Assembly: GCF_023053635.1 (NCBI RefSeq)
Contig: NC_086175.1
Span: 23,166,740-23,230,739 of the forward strand
Length of the DNA stretch: 64,000 nt
Direction of reading: 5' to 3'
Source: Elgaria multicarinata webbii
Lineage: Eukaryota; Chordata; Lepidosauria; Squamata; Anguidae
Shown here in pieces: positions 10,301-24,600 of the stretch (positions within the stretch are counted from its first letter, which is position 1; the number at the start of each line of letters is the position of its first letter). Both the position numbers and the translations under genes were made by a program. The notes below the pieces were generated by a model, which was given only the letters and a program-made list of their open reading frames with translations, was not told the DNA's origin and did not search any database.

Positions 10301-13300
10301 GTAGGTAGGTAGGTAGGTGGGTGGCTACCGGGGGAGAGGGCATGAATTACTTAACCCACACTACTCATTTATGGGCTAAATCCTAAGCATGTCTGCTCAG
10401 CCCGCGGGATTTATTTTCAGGTTAAATGTGTGGCTAAGATTGCAGCCTGCATGATCCTTTGGCTGAGTTCGGACAACTCGCTAATCAACAGTTATTTCCT
10501 ATTCTGTTCCTATTACCCCCACCCCACCCCACCCCATAGTTGATTAGCGTGTCGTCCGAACTCAGCCTTAATCTCCCACCCACTCAGCCTCGTGTTTCTA
10601 GTCAGCAGGGCTGTCCAGAGATGAGGGATGACTGGGGTAGTTTGCCCTGGGCCCCCACAAAGCAAGGGGGCCTATGCATCATCGTGTTTAAAACAAAATC
10701 ATGCTAATTGGTGGCATAGGTGGTTAAACCATTGGTATGCAAACAGCCTGAATTATTTTTACTCCTTTGGCCAAGCTTAACTTGTGAAATGTGTCTGTGA
10801 GGGGCCTGCTATTAGCTAAGCTGACAACTGTAGGGTAGTCTCTTAAACCAATCAGTAAAGTAAAATCTTAATGCCTGGGTAGCAATACAGTTAAGATTGG
10901 TCACTGCTGAGTACAAAGGGGGTTATTCAAGTGAGTTATGGTCATATAATCCATTTAGTACTGCTTTACAACAACCTTGGGATGGCTATATTGATGCTGT
11001 TCCTGTGGTTACTTCTAAACCTGCCCCAGTTAAACCCATATAGGTGCCTTTGATTTGTAATTATGCTGGTCAAGGTACATATCTAAGGTGGGCCTAAAAG
11101 GTGATCTTGAGTATGTGTCCTTGAGTATATGGGAATCCCTAGGCAGCTTAAGTTTTCTTTCGAGAATAAATAGATTGCAGATTTCAGTCAAAGATGAAAC
11201 AAACTAGTAGATCATACTATCTCAAGAAAATACTGCTCCTGTTGTGCAATTTCTTTTTCCTGTATCATACTTGTTTTTACAAACTTATGTTAGGGCATAC
11301 TCACGGGGTGGGCAGAAGGCCAGATCTCCAGATGTTTTGGACTTCATCTCCCAGAAGACATAACCAGCATGGTCAGTGGTCAAGAATGCCAAGAGTTGAA
11401 GTCCCAAACATCTTGAGTTCTAGTTTCTGCTCCTCCCTGGCTGTACCGTGTCAGAAACCCCGGTGTCCATAATCTCTTATGGTGTATTATACTGAACAGG
11501 TGGTGGAATTCTGCTTCCTAGCCAGTTAAGGTATCACTTTGGGAGGGGTTACAACATGATCATATGTCCTTGGGAGAATTTTCAGGAGCAATAATAAGAC
11601 TTGCACAAGATGGGGTTATTTGAAACTGTAATACTCATCCTTGGGCCAATCTACACCAAGCAGGATATAACACTTTTAAAACGTTATGAAAATGGTATAT
11701 GTAATGTGTCCTGGGCCTGAACAGTTGTCATAACCCTTATAAACCGTTATAAGCAGTAGTGTAGATCCTGCCCTTGGAAACACTTGAGCACATAATCCCA
11801 CTGCCAGTAATTAAATCAAGTAGGCATATGGGCAAGAACGGGGCCATGTGGTCCTGATGCATGTACAGTGTTTGTTCTTACATATGAGATTTGGTAGCTC
11901 AGCCAAAGGCATTTAAATTTCACATAAATTTTCATATTGTTTTACATATCATTATGTGAGGAAAGCCATAAACATTCAATATTATCACTGTACGGGGTTA
12001 TGTTGGTAATTTTCTTCATATCATTGAGAAAAGGACAAGACATAAATGGGACTATTATACTTTTCAAATGTAGTTACTTTCAGGGTCCCAAATCCAAGCA
12101 ACAACTCTCTTGCATTGTGTGATAAAACCTTATTGTTAAATATAATTTTTGTTAAATAAAATTTATGTGTATTTATGAATAAGGAGGTTCTCTCAAGAGC
12201 TCAGTGTGTGGCTCATCCCCACCAAGCCAAAAACAATAATATATCATGCGCTAAAATAATCACATGAAGAATAAGACAAGAAACCACTACAGGCAAGGGA
12301 GGCAGTTTTAAAATGAGTGTGTGGTTGGGTAATGATATTTCACAGCCGATTTAATGCATTAAGCCTTGATATGTTTCAGTAGAAGATCCCTGTTGCTTTT
12401 TGGCATTTCTCTAGCACTCACCCCTTGCTATCCAGGCTTTGTATGTTCTTGCATTTATCCAACAAAAATGCAACTTAATTATTTATACTCTTAGTGGCTG
12501 TTTCAAGGCATTTATATTTAATTGCATAGTAGCTATCAGTAGCTGGCTTTTTTAATAGTAGATGAGAGTTGGGAACTCAACAATAAGAATCAGACTCTGA
12601 TTCCACTGAGCAGGTTCTTGAAATGCCATTTATTGCCATTTTACACATGTTTTACATCATCCCAGCTGATACCCATAAATGTAGGTAGCAGTTCCTTCAA
12701 GAAAATGTATATGTTTGAAACGCATTGAAGAACAACAGGTTTGTGAAATCGCACTCCTGTAAATCACAGCAGAATATGGCTAATGCCTCTCCTTTTCCTG
12801 TTAGCTTCTCCTTATTCTGGTGTTGTGCTCCAATCCCTGAGTACCAGAAGTCATGGCTTTACTATGTGCTCTAGCTTTGGGGCACAGTGATAGTCCTGTG
12901 TTTTGTGCCATATTCTAATAGCAATTGAATTGGCCCTTTTCCTCTAGCCATCAACACAATATTTGGAGCAAGTTAATATTTAGGGGATTTGGATGATCAG
13001 TGGAACAAAGCATCTTGGCTCCTACTTGCCCACCTCAAAGCACCTGTCATAAGGTGCAAGTGCCACAGGAGCAGCCACATAGGATTATGATGTAGAATGA
13101 TCTGGAGTAGGTAGTAGTTTGTACATTGGAAGCCTAATCCATGTAAACTGTGCCTCTTCCTACAACACTAGACTAACGTGATGGTTTGGTGCAGAAATAT
13201 GTATACCTTAAGCATTTATTTACTGGTATAGTAAACTTATGAATCGGCTGTTCGTTAACTGGGTAAAGGTGCTAAGTTTGTTTCTAAAAGCTGCAGTCAT

Positions 13301-16300
13301 GTCCCTCATTAGTGATGCAGAAACTCCATGAAGTTGGTGGGACTAATATGCATAAGTGATAGCAGGATCACACCCCTCATGGCTCTGATCCGTACAGCAG
13401 TGGGTCGCTGCATGTAATGCCTATCGCAGATCCAGAACCCAGGACTGTGCATGAGCAGGCCTTAATCAGATTGCTGGCAATACAGTTGTTCAACTGGAGT
13501 TGGACTGGATTCCACCGTATGTTCTCCCCTTCAGACTACCTGAATGGGAGATTGCCACTGCCATTGATAATCTGAGGCTTGCTCATGATGGATGCAGCTT
13601 TAGGTGTCCACATACAGGATGTGTTTGTGTGTGCGCAGTTCTTCATGCAGCCAGGGGTCTGTAGGCAGAAGCCTGCTTTTCTGCACACATGGCTGTAGTG
13701 AGGGGCAGGGAACCTCTTTCAACCTGGAGCCCAGGTTAAATTTCAGGAAGCTCTTGGGGGGTTGCATTCCAGGGGTGGGCAGGTCTTAAGGCAAAAGGGG
13801 CAGGACCAAAAATATTTAAAATACTAGCATATAGGGCCCGTTCAGAAGACACCTTAAACCATGGCTTTAACCACGGTGGTTAAGGCAGAAAGCTAGGTCG
13901 TGTTTAGAAGACACCTTAAACCATGGCTTTAACCACAGTGAATGAGGCCTTTTGCTTTATTCACCATGATTAAAGTCGTGGTTTAAGGTGTCTTCTGAAC
14001 ACAGCCTGGCTTTCTGGCTTAACCACTGTAGTTAAAGCCATGGTTTAAGGTGTCTTCTGAACGGGGTCATTGTAGCTTAACATTCTTACTGCCAGTAACT
14101 CAGCTTTAAGAGGGGGATATCACCCTTAGAATGGGGGGAAACTGCACAAAAGCTGGGAAGCTAGTAAATGAGAAAGAGGGTGGGGCCACGGAAAGAGGTC
14201 ATGACCTTTTGGGGACCCCAGAGGGCTGGTTTTGGCCCCACGCCTGAGGTTCCCCATCCCTGTCCTAGCTGGATCAGGGCGTATATGTGTAATTTAATTT
14301 AAAGCGTGTTCAGTTGGCAAATACAGAATTAGCTCTACTAATACTTGGAGTAGTGAGTTTTTGCGGCCCATTTTGTTTTTCATTCTTAAAACTATTCACT
14401 GAGACATCGGAGGGTGGGAGAAGAGTTTGAAAACATAAAAGTAGAACTAAATCAGACAAAGCCAGTGCATATTTTTATGGAACTGAAGGTGTTTAATACA
14501 CTGGTAAAAAAAAGGAACCAGCTTCATTAATATATTTTAAAGCATTTTAATAACTTAATATTTATGGATTTTGGTCACCATTGTCTGCCAGGAATGGTTT
14601 TGGCTGCACTGTTTTGTGTATTACTATTAAATCCATTCAAATGGCGTAACTATTTTAAGAACACAGCTGTATGGTTGAGAATGGACCCTAGACTAGCATT
14701 GAAATACACAGAGATAATTCCTCAAAGGTGCCTCCTATAGTTCCATGGAATGTGTTTTTTGTTCTTGTTTGACAAAGTACTTTTATTTTGCAGTGCCAAT
14801 TTTGTGAAAAAGCGTTTATGAACTATTCCTTCCTGCACAGTCATTTGCAGCGTCGCCATGGAGAAGAGCCACCCATTGGTGAGTACTAGAAGAAGAAGAA
14901 CGCATAGGTCACAGAAAAGGCAGTCTAGTTCATCTTACTTTTCTTCTGCATGAAAATGTTCATAAAACGTGGTAGGTGCCAGTCAAAAAATGAGGAATTG
15001 GAGATGTGACTCCTATCCAGCTGCAGTGAATCCGGACCAGTTATAATGGGTTTTCTGGAAAATTCTGAATTGGAAAAAATTCCAATACCAATTAGGTTAA
15101 TTTTCATAGGAAAATGTCTGGTTTGCATTGGAATTTTTTTGATGCCCTAAAGCTCTAATTTCGTATATTCATTTTACTTGTATTTAGTAAACAACAGAAC
15201 TAGAAAAAAAAAAGTACCACGTGATAATTATTGCTCCAATGATTTTGTTATGCATTTGACCTGAAATAGTTGAGGGGGAAAATTAAAGCACTCTTAATGT
15301 GAATTAAATGTTATATGATGTGTATATACATATACATATACACACACACACACACACTGGAATTAAAAGACAATAGTGTGTACTTTCCTTATATTGTTTA
15401 AATGTAGGGGGTAAAAAACGAAGATACTGAAAATATTGACACTAAGGACGCAACCGTATTGAGATGGCCCTATGCCTCCAAACTCAGAGGCTTACGGCCA
15501 TCCAATGCAGAGTAGGAAGAGCAGCGGAGGTGATCTTTGCATCCCTGCTCTTCCCGCTCTGTATTTTAGCTAGATGGTTTTTTTGCCTGTCTAGCTGGGA
15601 TGCATTGAAGGGGAAGGAGAGTAGGCTTGGGAGACTCGGGAATATAGTATAACCCAGCCTCTCTAGTCCCCTCCCCTCTTCACCCACCAGAATGCATCCT
15701 TTACTCCCTCTCCAAGGTTACTTCTGTGACATCAGAGAGGTAGCCGGTGTGTTTTTTTCTGTGCTGGCTGCAAGGGGGCGGGGAGAGCGGATTCCCAGCT
15801 CTAAGATTGGATGAAGAATCAGAAATATCCTATGGCTCCCCAGACACTGTCTAGGGGCCATAGGATTGCTCTCTAAGTTTAGCAACTTAGCAAGAATGGT
15901 GCATGATAAGGTAACTACTCGACTTCAACAGAATTCAACTTTTTTCATTGAGGTTGTTGGAGCATCTTCAGTTTTGCTGTCACTACCTATCAGTTCTATT
16001 TTGCACTGAGACATATGTGTATTTCAGTGACGTATATATGGTGTAGTGGCTAAGGTGTTGGAATGGGAGTCAGGAGATCCGGGTTCTAGTCCGCACTTGG
16101 CCATGGAAACCCACTAGGTGACTTTTGGGCAGTCACAAACTCTCAGCCCAAGCTACCTCACAGGGTTGTTGTTGTGAGGATAAAATGGAGAGGAGGAAGA
16201 TTATGTATGCCGCCTTGGGTTCATTGGAGAAAAAAAAAGGTGGGATATAAATGCAATATTAAATAAAATAAATAAATATATGTATTCTCTCACATATATG

Positions 16301-18609
16301 GCAGAGCTAATCACCAGAAAAACATTAATTACTACTTTGAACTGCTAATTATTATTATTATTATTATTTATTTATATAGCACCATCAATGTACATGGTGC
16401 TGTACAGAGTAAAACAGTAAATAGCAAGACTCTGCCGCATAGGCTTACAATCTAATAAAATCATAGTAAAACAATAAGGAGGGGAAGAGAATGCCAACAG
16501 GTACAGGGAAGGGTAAGCAGGCACAGGGTAGGGAAAAACTAACAGTAGAAAGTAACAGTAGAAGTCTGCACAACATCAAGTTTTAAAAGCTTTAGGAAAA
16601 AGAAAAGTTTTTAGTTGAGCTTTAAAAGCTGTGGTTGAACTTGTAGTTCTCAAATGTTCAGGAAGAGCGTTCCAGGCGTAAGGGGCAGCAGACGAAAATG
16701 GACGAAGCCGAGCAAGGGAAGTAGAGGCCCTTGGGCAGGCGAGAAACATGGCATCAGAGGAGCGAAGAGCACGAGCGGGGCAATAGTGTGAGATGAGAGA
16801 GGAGAGATAGGAAGGAGCTAGACCGTGAAAAGCTTTGAAGGTTAACAGGAGAAGTTTATAATGGATTCTGAAGTGAATTGGAAGCCAATGAAGAGATTTC
16901 AGAAGCGGAGTAACATGGTCGGAGCGGCGTGCTAAGAAGATGATCTTTGCGGCAGAGTGGTGAACAGAAACCAACGGGCTGATGTGAGAAGAAGGAAGGC
17001 CAGAGAGAAGAAGGTTGCAGTAGTCCAACCGTGAAATAACCAGTGCATGAACAAGCGTCTTGGCAGAAGAGACAGACAAAAATGATCGAATCCTGGCAAT
17101 ATTATACAGGAAAAATCGACAAGATTTAGCTACTGCCTCAATATGAGGAATAAAGGAGAGCGAGGAGTCGAAGATAAAGCCGAGGCTACGAGCTTCCTTG
17201 ACCGGAGTAAGCGTAACATCATTGACAGTAAGAGAGAATGAGAGATGAGGAGAAGGTTTAGGAGGAAAAACAAGCAATTCAGTCTTTGCCATGTTAAGCT
17301 TCAAGCGACGATGAAGCAGCCAAGCTGAGATATCTGAAAGACATGCCGAGATACGATCGTGAACATCAGGAGAAAGTTCCGGAGATGACAGATATAGTTG
17401 TGTATCATCGGCGTACAGATGATATTGGAGACCATGAGATTGAATAAGCTTGCCCAAGGGCAACATGTATAAGGAAAACAACAACGGGCCAAGCACCGAG
17501 CCTTGCGGAACCCCTACTGAAAGGGGAAAGGAGGAAGACGAGCTGCCATTAGTCAACACGCTGAAAGAGCGACCCGCTAGAAAGGAGGCAAACCAGTTAT
17601 AGACAGAGCCACAAAATCCAAGGTCATGAAGGGAATCTAAGAGAAGATCATGATCAACCGTGTCAAAGGCTGCAGTTAGATCAAGGAGAATAAGAACGGA
17701 ATAATGGCCTTTAGACTTGGCAGTAAGGAGATCATTGGTGATCTTAGTAAGGGCTGTTTCGGTGGAATGCAGAGGACGGAATCCAGATTGAAATGGATCC
17801 AAAGCAGAGTTACTAGAAAGAAAGTCAAGACAGCGAGAGTAGACCGCACGCTCCAGGATCTTTGAAACAAACGGCAACAAAGAGACAGGTCGGTAGTTAG
17901 ACAGAGATAGCCTATCAAGAGTAGGTTTCTTGAGAATGGGAGAGACTGTAGCATGTTTAAAAGCAGAAGGAAATGAACCAGAGGACAGAGAAAGATTAAT
18001 AATATGTAGCTTGCCAAATACTGTATTTTCAGTTGGCATATATTCATTTTTACTAACAAAATGGAAAGTTTTACAGAAAATGTGTGTTCTAGAAAATCCA
18101 TCCCACATCATTTGATCATAAGTAACTCCCATTAAAGCCAAAGGGACTTAAGGTAGTTCTTTCACAGACATCAGTGAAACCTGAAAACTAACTGGAGCCA
18201 ATGTACTTAACTTCCAAGATGAGTTGAAGTGAATTCTGTTCTTTTTTCAGATTGTACAAATGCAAATCTAGAAGTTATATATAACAGGCTTACATCTGGA
18301 TGTGTGTAAATTTGACATTTTTTAAAAAACAAAACAAAACCCCAAAGCAAAACAGAAAGAATGTTGCTTCCAAATTGAAAGGGACAGGTCATTTATTATC
18401 ACGAGACAACGTCCGTATGTAGTGTAAAAATGCAGAGATATTTTATAATGTGAGAATACCCATGCAGGTTTTATCCCCTAGCCTCATATATGTGGAAGCT
18501 GATCTTTGCTTCACCTCAAAATATGTATCAGGTCCAAAAAACATTTTTGCACTTGCCAAAATAAATGTGTCTTCATACACGAGCATGACTCTGCATGCGT
18601 GAAATTATA

Positions 18610-18641
<32 letters not shown>

Positions 18642-21600
18642 TATTATTTATTTATTTATTTATTTATTTATATAGCACCATCAGTGTACACACAGCACTA
18701 AGCTGATTCCCTTTGAAAGAGGAGAAGTAAAATATTTTCAACCCATTATATTGTTCAACTACTGAAAGCATTTTAATTCTTCACCATGAACATTCCTTCA
18801 GTGATATGACATGCCTGGATTTTTGCTGTAGCAACTAGCTGACACAGTTCCTAAATGTATACTGCTAAAACCATCACTAATTTTCTTTTTTCTGACATGA
18901 TTGGACTTATAATCACTTCTTGTTTGGTGGCACCTGCAAAAGGCCATTTCTCTATTCTGTTTTTCTTTCTGGGTTCCTCCCATAATCTCCACTGCAGCTG
19001 CTGTCTGATTAAATTACAGAGGATTGATTTGGGGGGCTGCCAGCTCTAAAAAAAAAAAGAAAAAAAAGTGAGATGTACTCAGTTACTGATCAGCTCTGAG
19101 TTGTTGTTTTTCCTTTCAGAGGTAGGATCTTGCAGTTAAATGCAACAAGCACAATGGGCGAAGATGAATATTTCTAGAGTAGGGGGTGAGATTGGTGTGA
19201 AACACCTTCCCTTGCCATGATCAGCCTCTTGAGTCGAGCTCTCGATAAAAAGAACTCTACATGTTTATAGCAAAAACTGAGTTTGAACAGCACTGATTTA
19301 CTAGGGTCCGTGATGTTACCAAGACATCCACATCCTCCTCAGTCAAATTAGTGTACATCTAGTACATCTACCCAGATGAGTTTTAAACCTAAGAATTTTA
19401 AGATGCCGTGATTGTTATTTTAATATTGTATTGGTTTTATATGCTCTTTTAACTAATTTTATGTATTACATTTTATTTAGTGTTGTTCCCCGCCTCGATC
19501 CAGAGGGAGAGGCGGGTAATAAATAAATTTATTATTATTATTAAAAAATAAACTGTAGGGAAGGCTAACTGAAGCATGGGAGAAGGAGAAGGCTGAGAGC
19601 TAGCCCAGTATTCAGCTTATTTATTTATTTATTACATTTCTATACCGCCCAATAGCCGAAGCTCTCTGTCTGTCATACAAATTCCGAAGCCAAGGCTTAC
19701 CTGCCATGGCTTCTCGTTAAATATTATAGCGGTCCTCACTGTTGTTTGGGAGAAGTCATCCAGGTTGGTAAAGGGGAGTCTAATTGGAATCTTGTATAAG
19801 CCTAAAGTAGTTTCATTGATTTTGTCCATTCACAGTGATTATCTACCTTAAGTTAAGATCATGGGTTGCATTCAGTGCTGTGCAGGGAGGTTTCCTGTAC
19901 CCTTATCCCTACAACAGCCCCCTGCACCAGTAAAGGCCTGGGATGTGACCTGGGTGCCTGCAGCTGGAGGGAGGAATAGTTCAAAACCAGACAGAGGACT
20001 TGCTCACATCATACCCCAGGCCAGCGTTTGGGGAGTGCATTGAATTAGGGTGACCATATAAAAAAGAGGACACGGCCCCTGCATCTTTAACAGTTGTATT
20101 GAAAAGGGAATTTCAGCAGGCGTCATTTGTATATATGGTGAAATATCCTCTTCACAACAGTTAAAGCTGCAGGTGCCCTGCCCTCTTTTGTATCTGGTCA
20201 CTCTATTATAGCTCCTGCAGCTTTAACTGTTGTGATGAAGAGGGAATTTCACCAGGTGCTGCATGCATACAAATGGCACCTGAGGAAATTCCCTTTTCTA
20301 TACAACTGCTAAAGATACAGGAGCCCTGTCCTCCTTTCCATATGGTCACCCTAATTGAATGAAACGTTTCAAAACTCTGTCATATTTTTCCAGTAAAACT
20401 GAGGTCCTCAAAGGAGCTTGTAGATGTCCTCCTTATAGCCCTTGGGTGATACTGTTCTGAGGAAGAAAGTCTGCAGAGTAGAATTTGGAAAAGCCTTTGT
20501 AGAAAGAGCTGCATTTCCTGAATTGTAAGGACAAATAATATAGTCAGCAATCTGTATGTCTTTCAAGCAGAACAGAAGAAAAAAGCACAGACGGATAAAT
20601 TACAGGAGGAGATCAACAAGCTGAAGGAGCAGTTACAGCTTACCAAGTCTCAATTAGAAGCTGAGCAACATGCTCATATGGTCAAATTATCCAAGGTAGG
20701 CTATATTCCCTAGCAGTCCTCTATTTCTAGACGACATCTAGTCTGTGATCCTGCAGAGACTTACCCACGATTTAATCCAGCCTTCCCCAACCTGGTGCCT
20801 TTTGGTTGTATTGGACTTCAACTCCCAGCAGCTCTTGCCAGCATGGCCAGTGGTCAGGAATGTTGGGAGCTGTAGCCCAGAAGGCTCCATAAGAACATAA
20901 AAAAGAGCCATGGTGGACCACACCAAGGGTCCATCCAGTCCAGCACTCTGTTCACACAGCAGCCAACCAGCTGTTGACCAGAAACCCACAAGCAGGACAT
21001 ACGTGCAACAGCACCCTTCTCCCCATGTTCTCCAGAAACTGGTGTATATAGGCTTACTGCCTCTGATCCTGGAGGCAGCACATAGCCATCAAGACTAGTA
21101 GCCATTGATAGCCTTCTCCTTTAGGAATGTATCCAGCCTCCTTTTAAAACCAACCAAATCGGTGGCCATCAATACATCTTGTGGTAGCAAACTCCATATG
21201 TCAACCATGCAGTGTGTGATGAAGTACTTCCTTTTATCTGTCCCGAATCTCCCACCAATCAGCTTCATAGGGTTCTAGTATTATGGGAGAGGGAGAAAAA
21301 TGTCTCCCTATCCACATTCTCCACACCGTGCATAATTTTGTACACTTCTGTCATGTCTCTCTTTAGCCTCCTTTTTTCCAAGCTAAACCATCCCAGCGGT
21401 TGTAACCTTCCCTCATAGGGGAGCTGCTCCAGCCCTTTGATCATTGTAGTTGCCCTTTTCTGCACCAGGCTGATTCAATCCCATTAGAAATGTAAATTAT
21501 TAAATGGCTATGTTCCTCTTCCCCACAGCACACACACACCCCAAGCATGCACTCAGTGCATCAGGCTGGGCATGGATAAGCTTCACAAGGGTGTAGCCTT

Positions 21601-24600
21601 GAGTCACTTCAGGAAAAAGGCTGCTTTTTGAACCATAAATGCAATGCGGAGGGTGGGGTGGGGTGGCTGTATGACAAGTTGTCAGGCATGGCGGTCTGAA
21701 GAAAAGCAGTCAATCTTGTGGGAGGGCGTGGAGGAGACGATCCAGGCAAGCAAGGAAGTTGATCCAGGCAAGCAAGCTCCGTCTGTGAGCCAAGGCAAAA
21801 AAATAAAATAAAAAGGGGACTGGAATGAAGGTGGAAGCAGAAGCGCTGTTTGGAATTTGAGGTAGCAGCAGGGCAGGAGACAAATGCCTGGGTCTGGGGA
21901 GTCAAGGATAAGGCAGGGAGCCTGAATAGAAGAAACAGTAACTGATGTGTTATTGCTCTACCAAGCTGGCCATGCATTCCTAAAAGGAGTCGGTTATCTT
22001 TCACTATGGGCATGTCTGCACCAGCCCTATATCCCGGGGTAGTCCCTGGATCCTCCTTGTACGTCCAAATGACACACAGGGGATCCCAAGAGCAACCCGG
22101 GACGACCAAGGACTTTCCCCGGGATATAGGGAACCACAGAAAATCTGACTTTTCTGAGGTCCCAGGACCATCCCATTGGAGCACGGGCCGTGTGGCTGCT
22201 GCTCCCGGGTCCTCCTGACCTCCCTGCGTATAGCGGGAACTGTAAAATGGGCACAGAGCTGCATGGGGGCAGTCCGTGCCCATCGGGGGCAGGGAGCGGG
22301 TTCATTTTATTTATTTATTTACCTTTTTTACAGTGGAGTGATCCCTCTTTCTAAAAAAAAAAATGGCAGCCACGACATCTTTCAAGATGTTGCGCAACCA
22401 TCTAGACACTGGGGGAGGATTGCAGAAGCCTGTAAGTCCGCGATCCTCCTCCCTCCCTCTCTCTGCACCCTATGAAACAGAACTCCTGAAGGACTGCACT
22501 ATTTTAGAAGTGAGAGAATATCAGTCAGCAGTAGCCTGTGTAAAAGCCATTGGAGTGTCTGCTGGGGGTCTCTCTGATGGCAGGGTGTGACTGAGAAACT
22601 TGGGTTTCTCAAGCCGGACCTTTGTGCTGCTTGCAATGTTTTGGGTTGTTGCATCCATGAGAAACATTCTCAGAATAATAACCTTAAAAGCAATTTCAGG
22701 AATATGAAGAACACCGATCCAAGGAGGAGGAGATTCGTCACTTATTTCACAAATGGAAAGAAGAAGAAAAAGAAAAATTGGCCAGTGAACTAGAGAAGGT
22801 GAAAGAGATGTTTATGAAGGAGTTTAAAGAGTTAACTGCCAAAAATACAGAATTAGAAAATGTAAGTACCGTAATTTGAAAAATAGAGTTTCAGAGGGTA
22901 TACTCCGTCAAGTCATCTTGGTTTGATCGCTTGCTTGAAGTGCAAGATGTGACCTTGTCAATTTAAAATATTGGGGGAAGGCCGAGAAGATTTTCTAAGC
23001 ATAGAGCTTCATAAAAAATCTTGGTACAATCATAAATCTCATTTCAGTAACAAGAGGAAAAAAAAAAAGCTAAGGGTGTAGTTGTTGGCTGGGGAATGCT
23101 GCGAGTTGTGGGACGTTTTTTCTCTTTAAACATGTGTAGGATTGCACCCTAAATCTCTTAAACTCCCATGCTGTGATCCGATTGAAAATCATAGTTGCAC
23201 AGAAACACCCTTCCCACACGTGCATCCTTCACTGATGAGGAACTTTTCATGCAGACAGGTGCTTAATGCCCCGTCTCTTTCCCTGATGCATGCATGGAAT
23301 CCTGTGAATAGAGCAATGCCACCTATCAGCAGTTTGGGAAGGAGAGCAGACAGCTCTCTATCTACTCCCCACTGTCCCCCGAAGCTTCCAAAGACCTGAT
23401 TTGCATGTTTATTGCTTTCCTAAGAGGGCTTTGCAGGCGCACACTTGGATCGGGGCCAATGTTCAAAAGGGGTTGAGGAGTCGCTTTGAGACATTCAAGA
23501 AGAAATCATCTCTTGTTTTGAGTGTTTGCTTGTTTTAAAAAATTGAATCCAAGAAAGTGACTACATTTCCATGATCAGGAGGGTTGGTAATTATAGTAAA
23601 TGCTGTGCTGATTGGAAATATTTTCTAGCAGAATTCACTCAAGCTGCAATCCTGTGCACATTTTCCTAGGAGTAAGCCCCATTGAACAAAATGGGATTTA
23701 CTTCTGAGTAGACACGCAGAGGGTTGCAGGTAAATAAACCAGCTCCTTTACCTTTTCAAAAGAGAAGTATTTCAAATTCCTATCCTCTAGTACTTTCCTT
23801 CAGTATACATTTCACCTTTATCTTTTGTTGTTGTTGTTATTTCACTTTTAGCATTTATTAGAAGTCCAGAAGTCCAACAAACACCTGAAATCCAATTTAG
23901 GCACATTAAAGGACAGCTATGAATTTATTGAAGAGAAACACCAGAGTGCTGTAGATCATGAGAACGTAATGCAGCTTCTTGAAAAACAGGTGATTTAACA
24001 CATCTCGTGCACATAGACTGTTTTCAGTTTATACAAGAGAGAGAGCATTAACATGCACACAGTAAAGCCTTGGGGTGGTCTTGAGCTGTCACCTCTACTT
24101 CCTTCAGAAGGATCACCAATTTTCAGAGCCACAGATGTATGGATCTTTGTTCCAGAGTCACAATCAACTGTACTTTCAATCATTAATAATCTTTTTTTAA
24201 AAAAAGTCTTCCATTAAAATGCAAAATGTAGCATAAAGCATGCCCAGTGAGATATTTGACTTTTTTCACCTGAACAGCAGACTGTCCCCCACCCCAAATT
24301 CCCAAGCTGAAAATATAGTTTAATAATGCCCTCTGTTAGTTTAGGTGTCACTGTCTGTGCAAATATTGTTTGTCAGTAGTCCCTTATGGTGCAAACTGGA
24401 CAACACAAGCATGAAGCAATCTAAGAAGCCAATTTGTGCATATAAAGTGTTGAATTAATATAAATTTCTCAAGAACAGTCTCGTCTCAGATAACCCATTT
24501 GAACTCGTTTTCTTATTTAAAGCAATATAAATTTATCTTTTAGCCTTGCCACATTGCTGTGCTGACGCATCATGTTGAGATTCTAATGTCAGCACAGCAC

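Noticed and set aside
16576-18141. Host reverse-transcriptase-related gene on the minus strand
   Set aside because: The frame is an L2 LINE with its usual tail; the first 40 or so codons are flanking intron read through by chance.
21609-22283. 224-codon minus-strand frame as a host gene
   Set aside because: It overlaps a palindromic transposon-like element, has no conserved domain and no exon-like borders.
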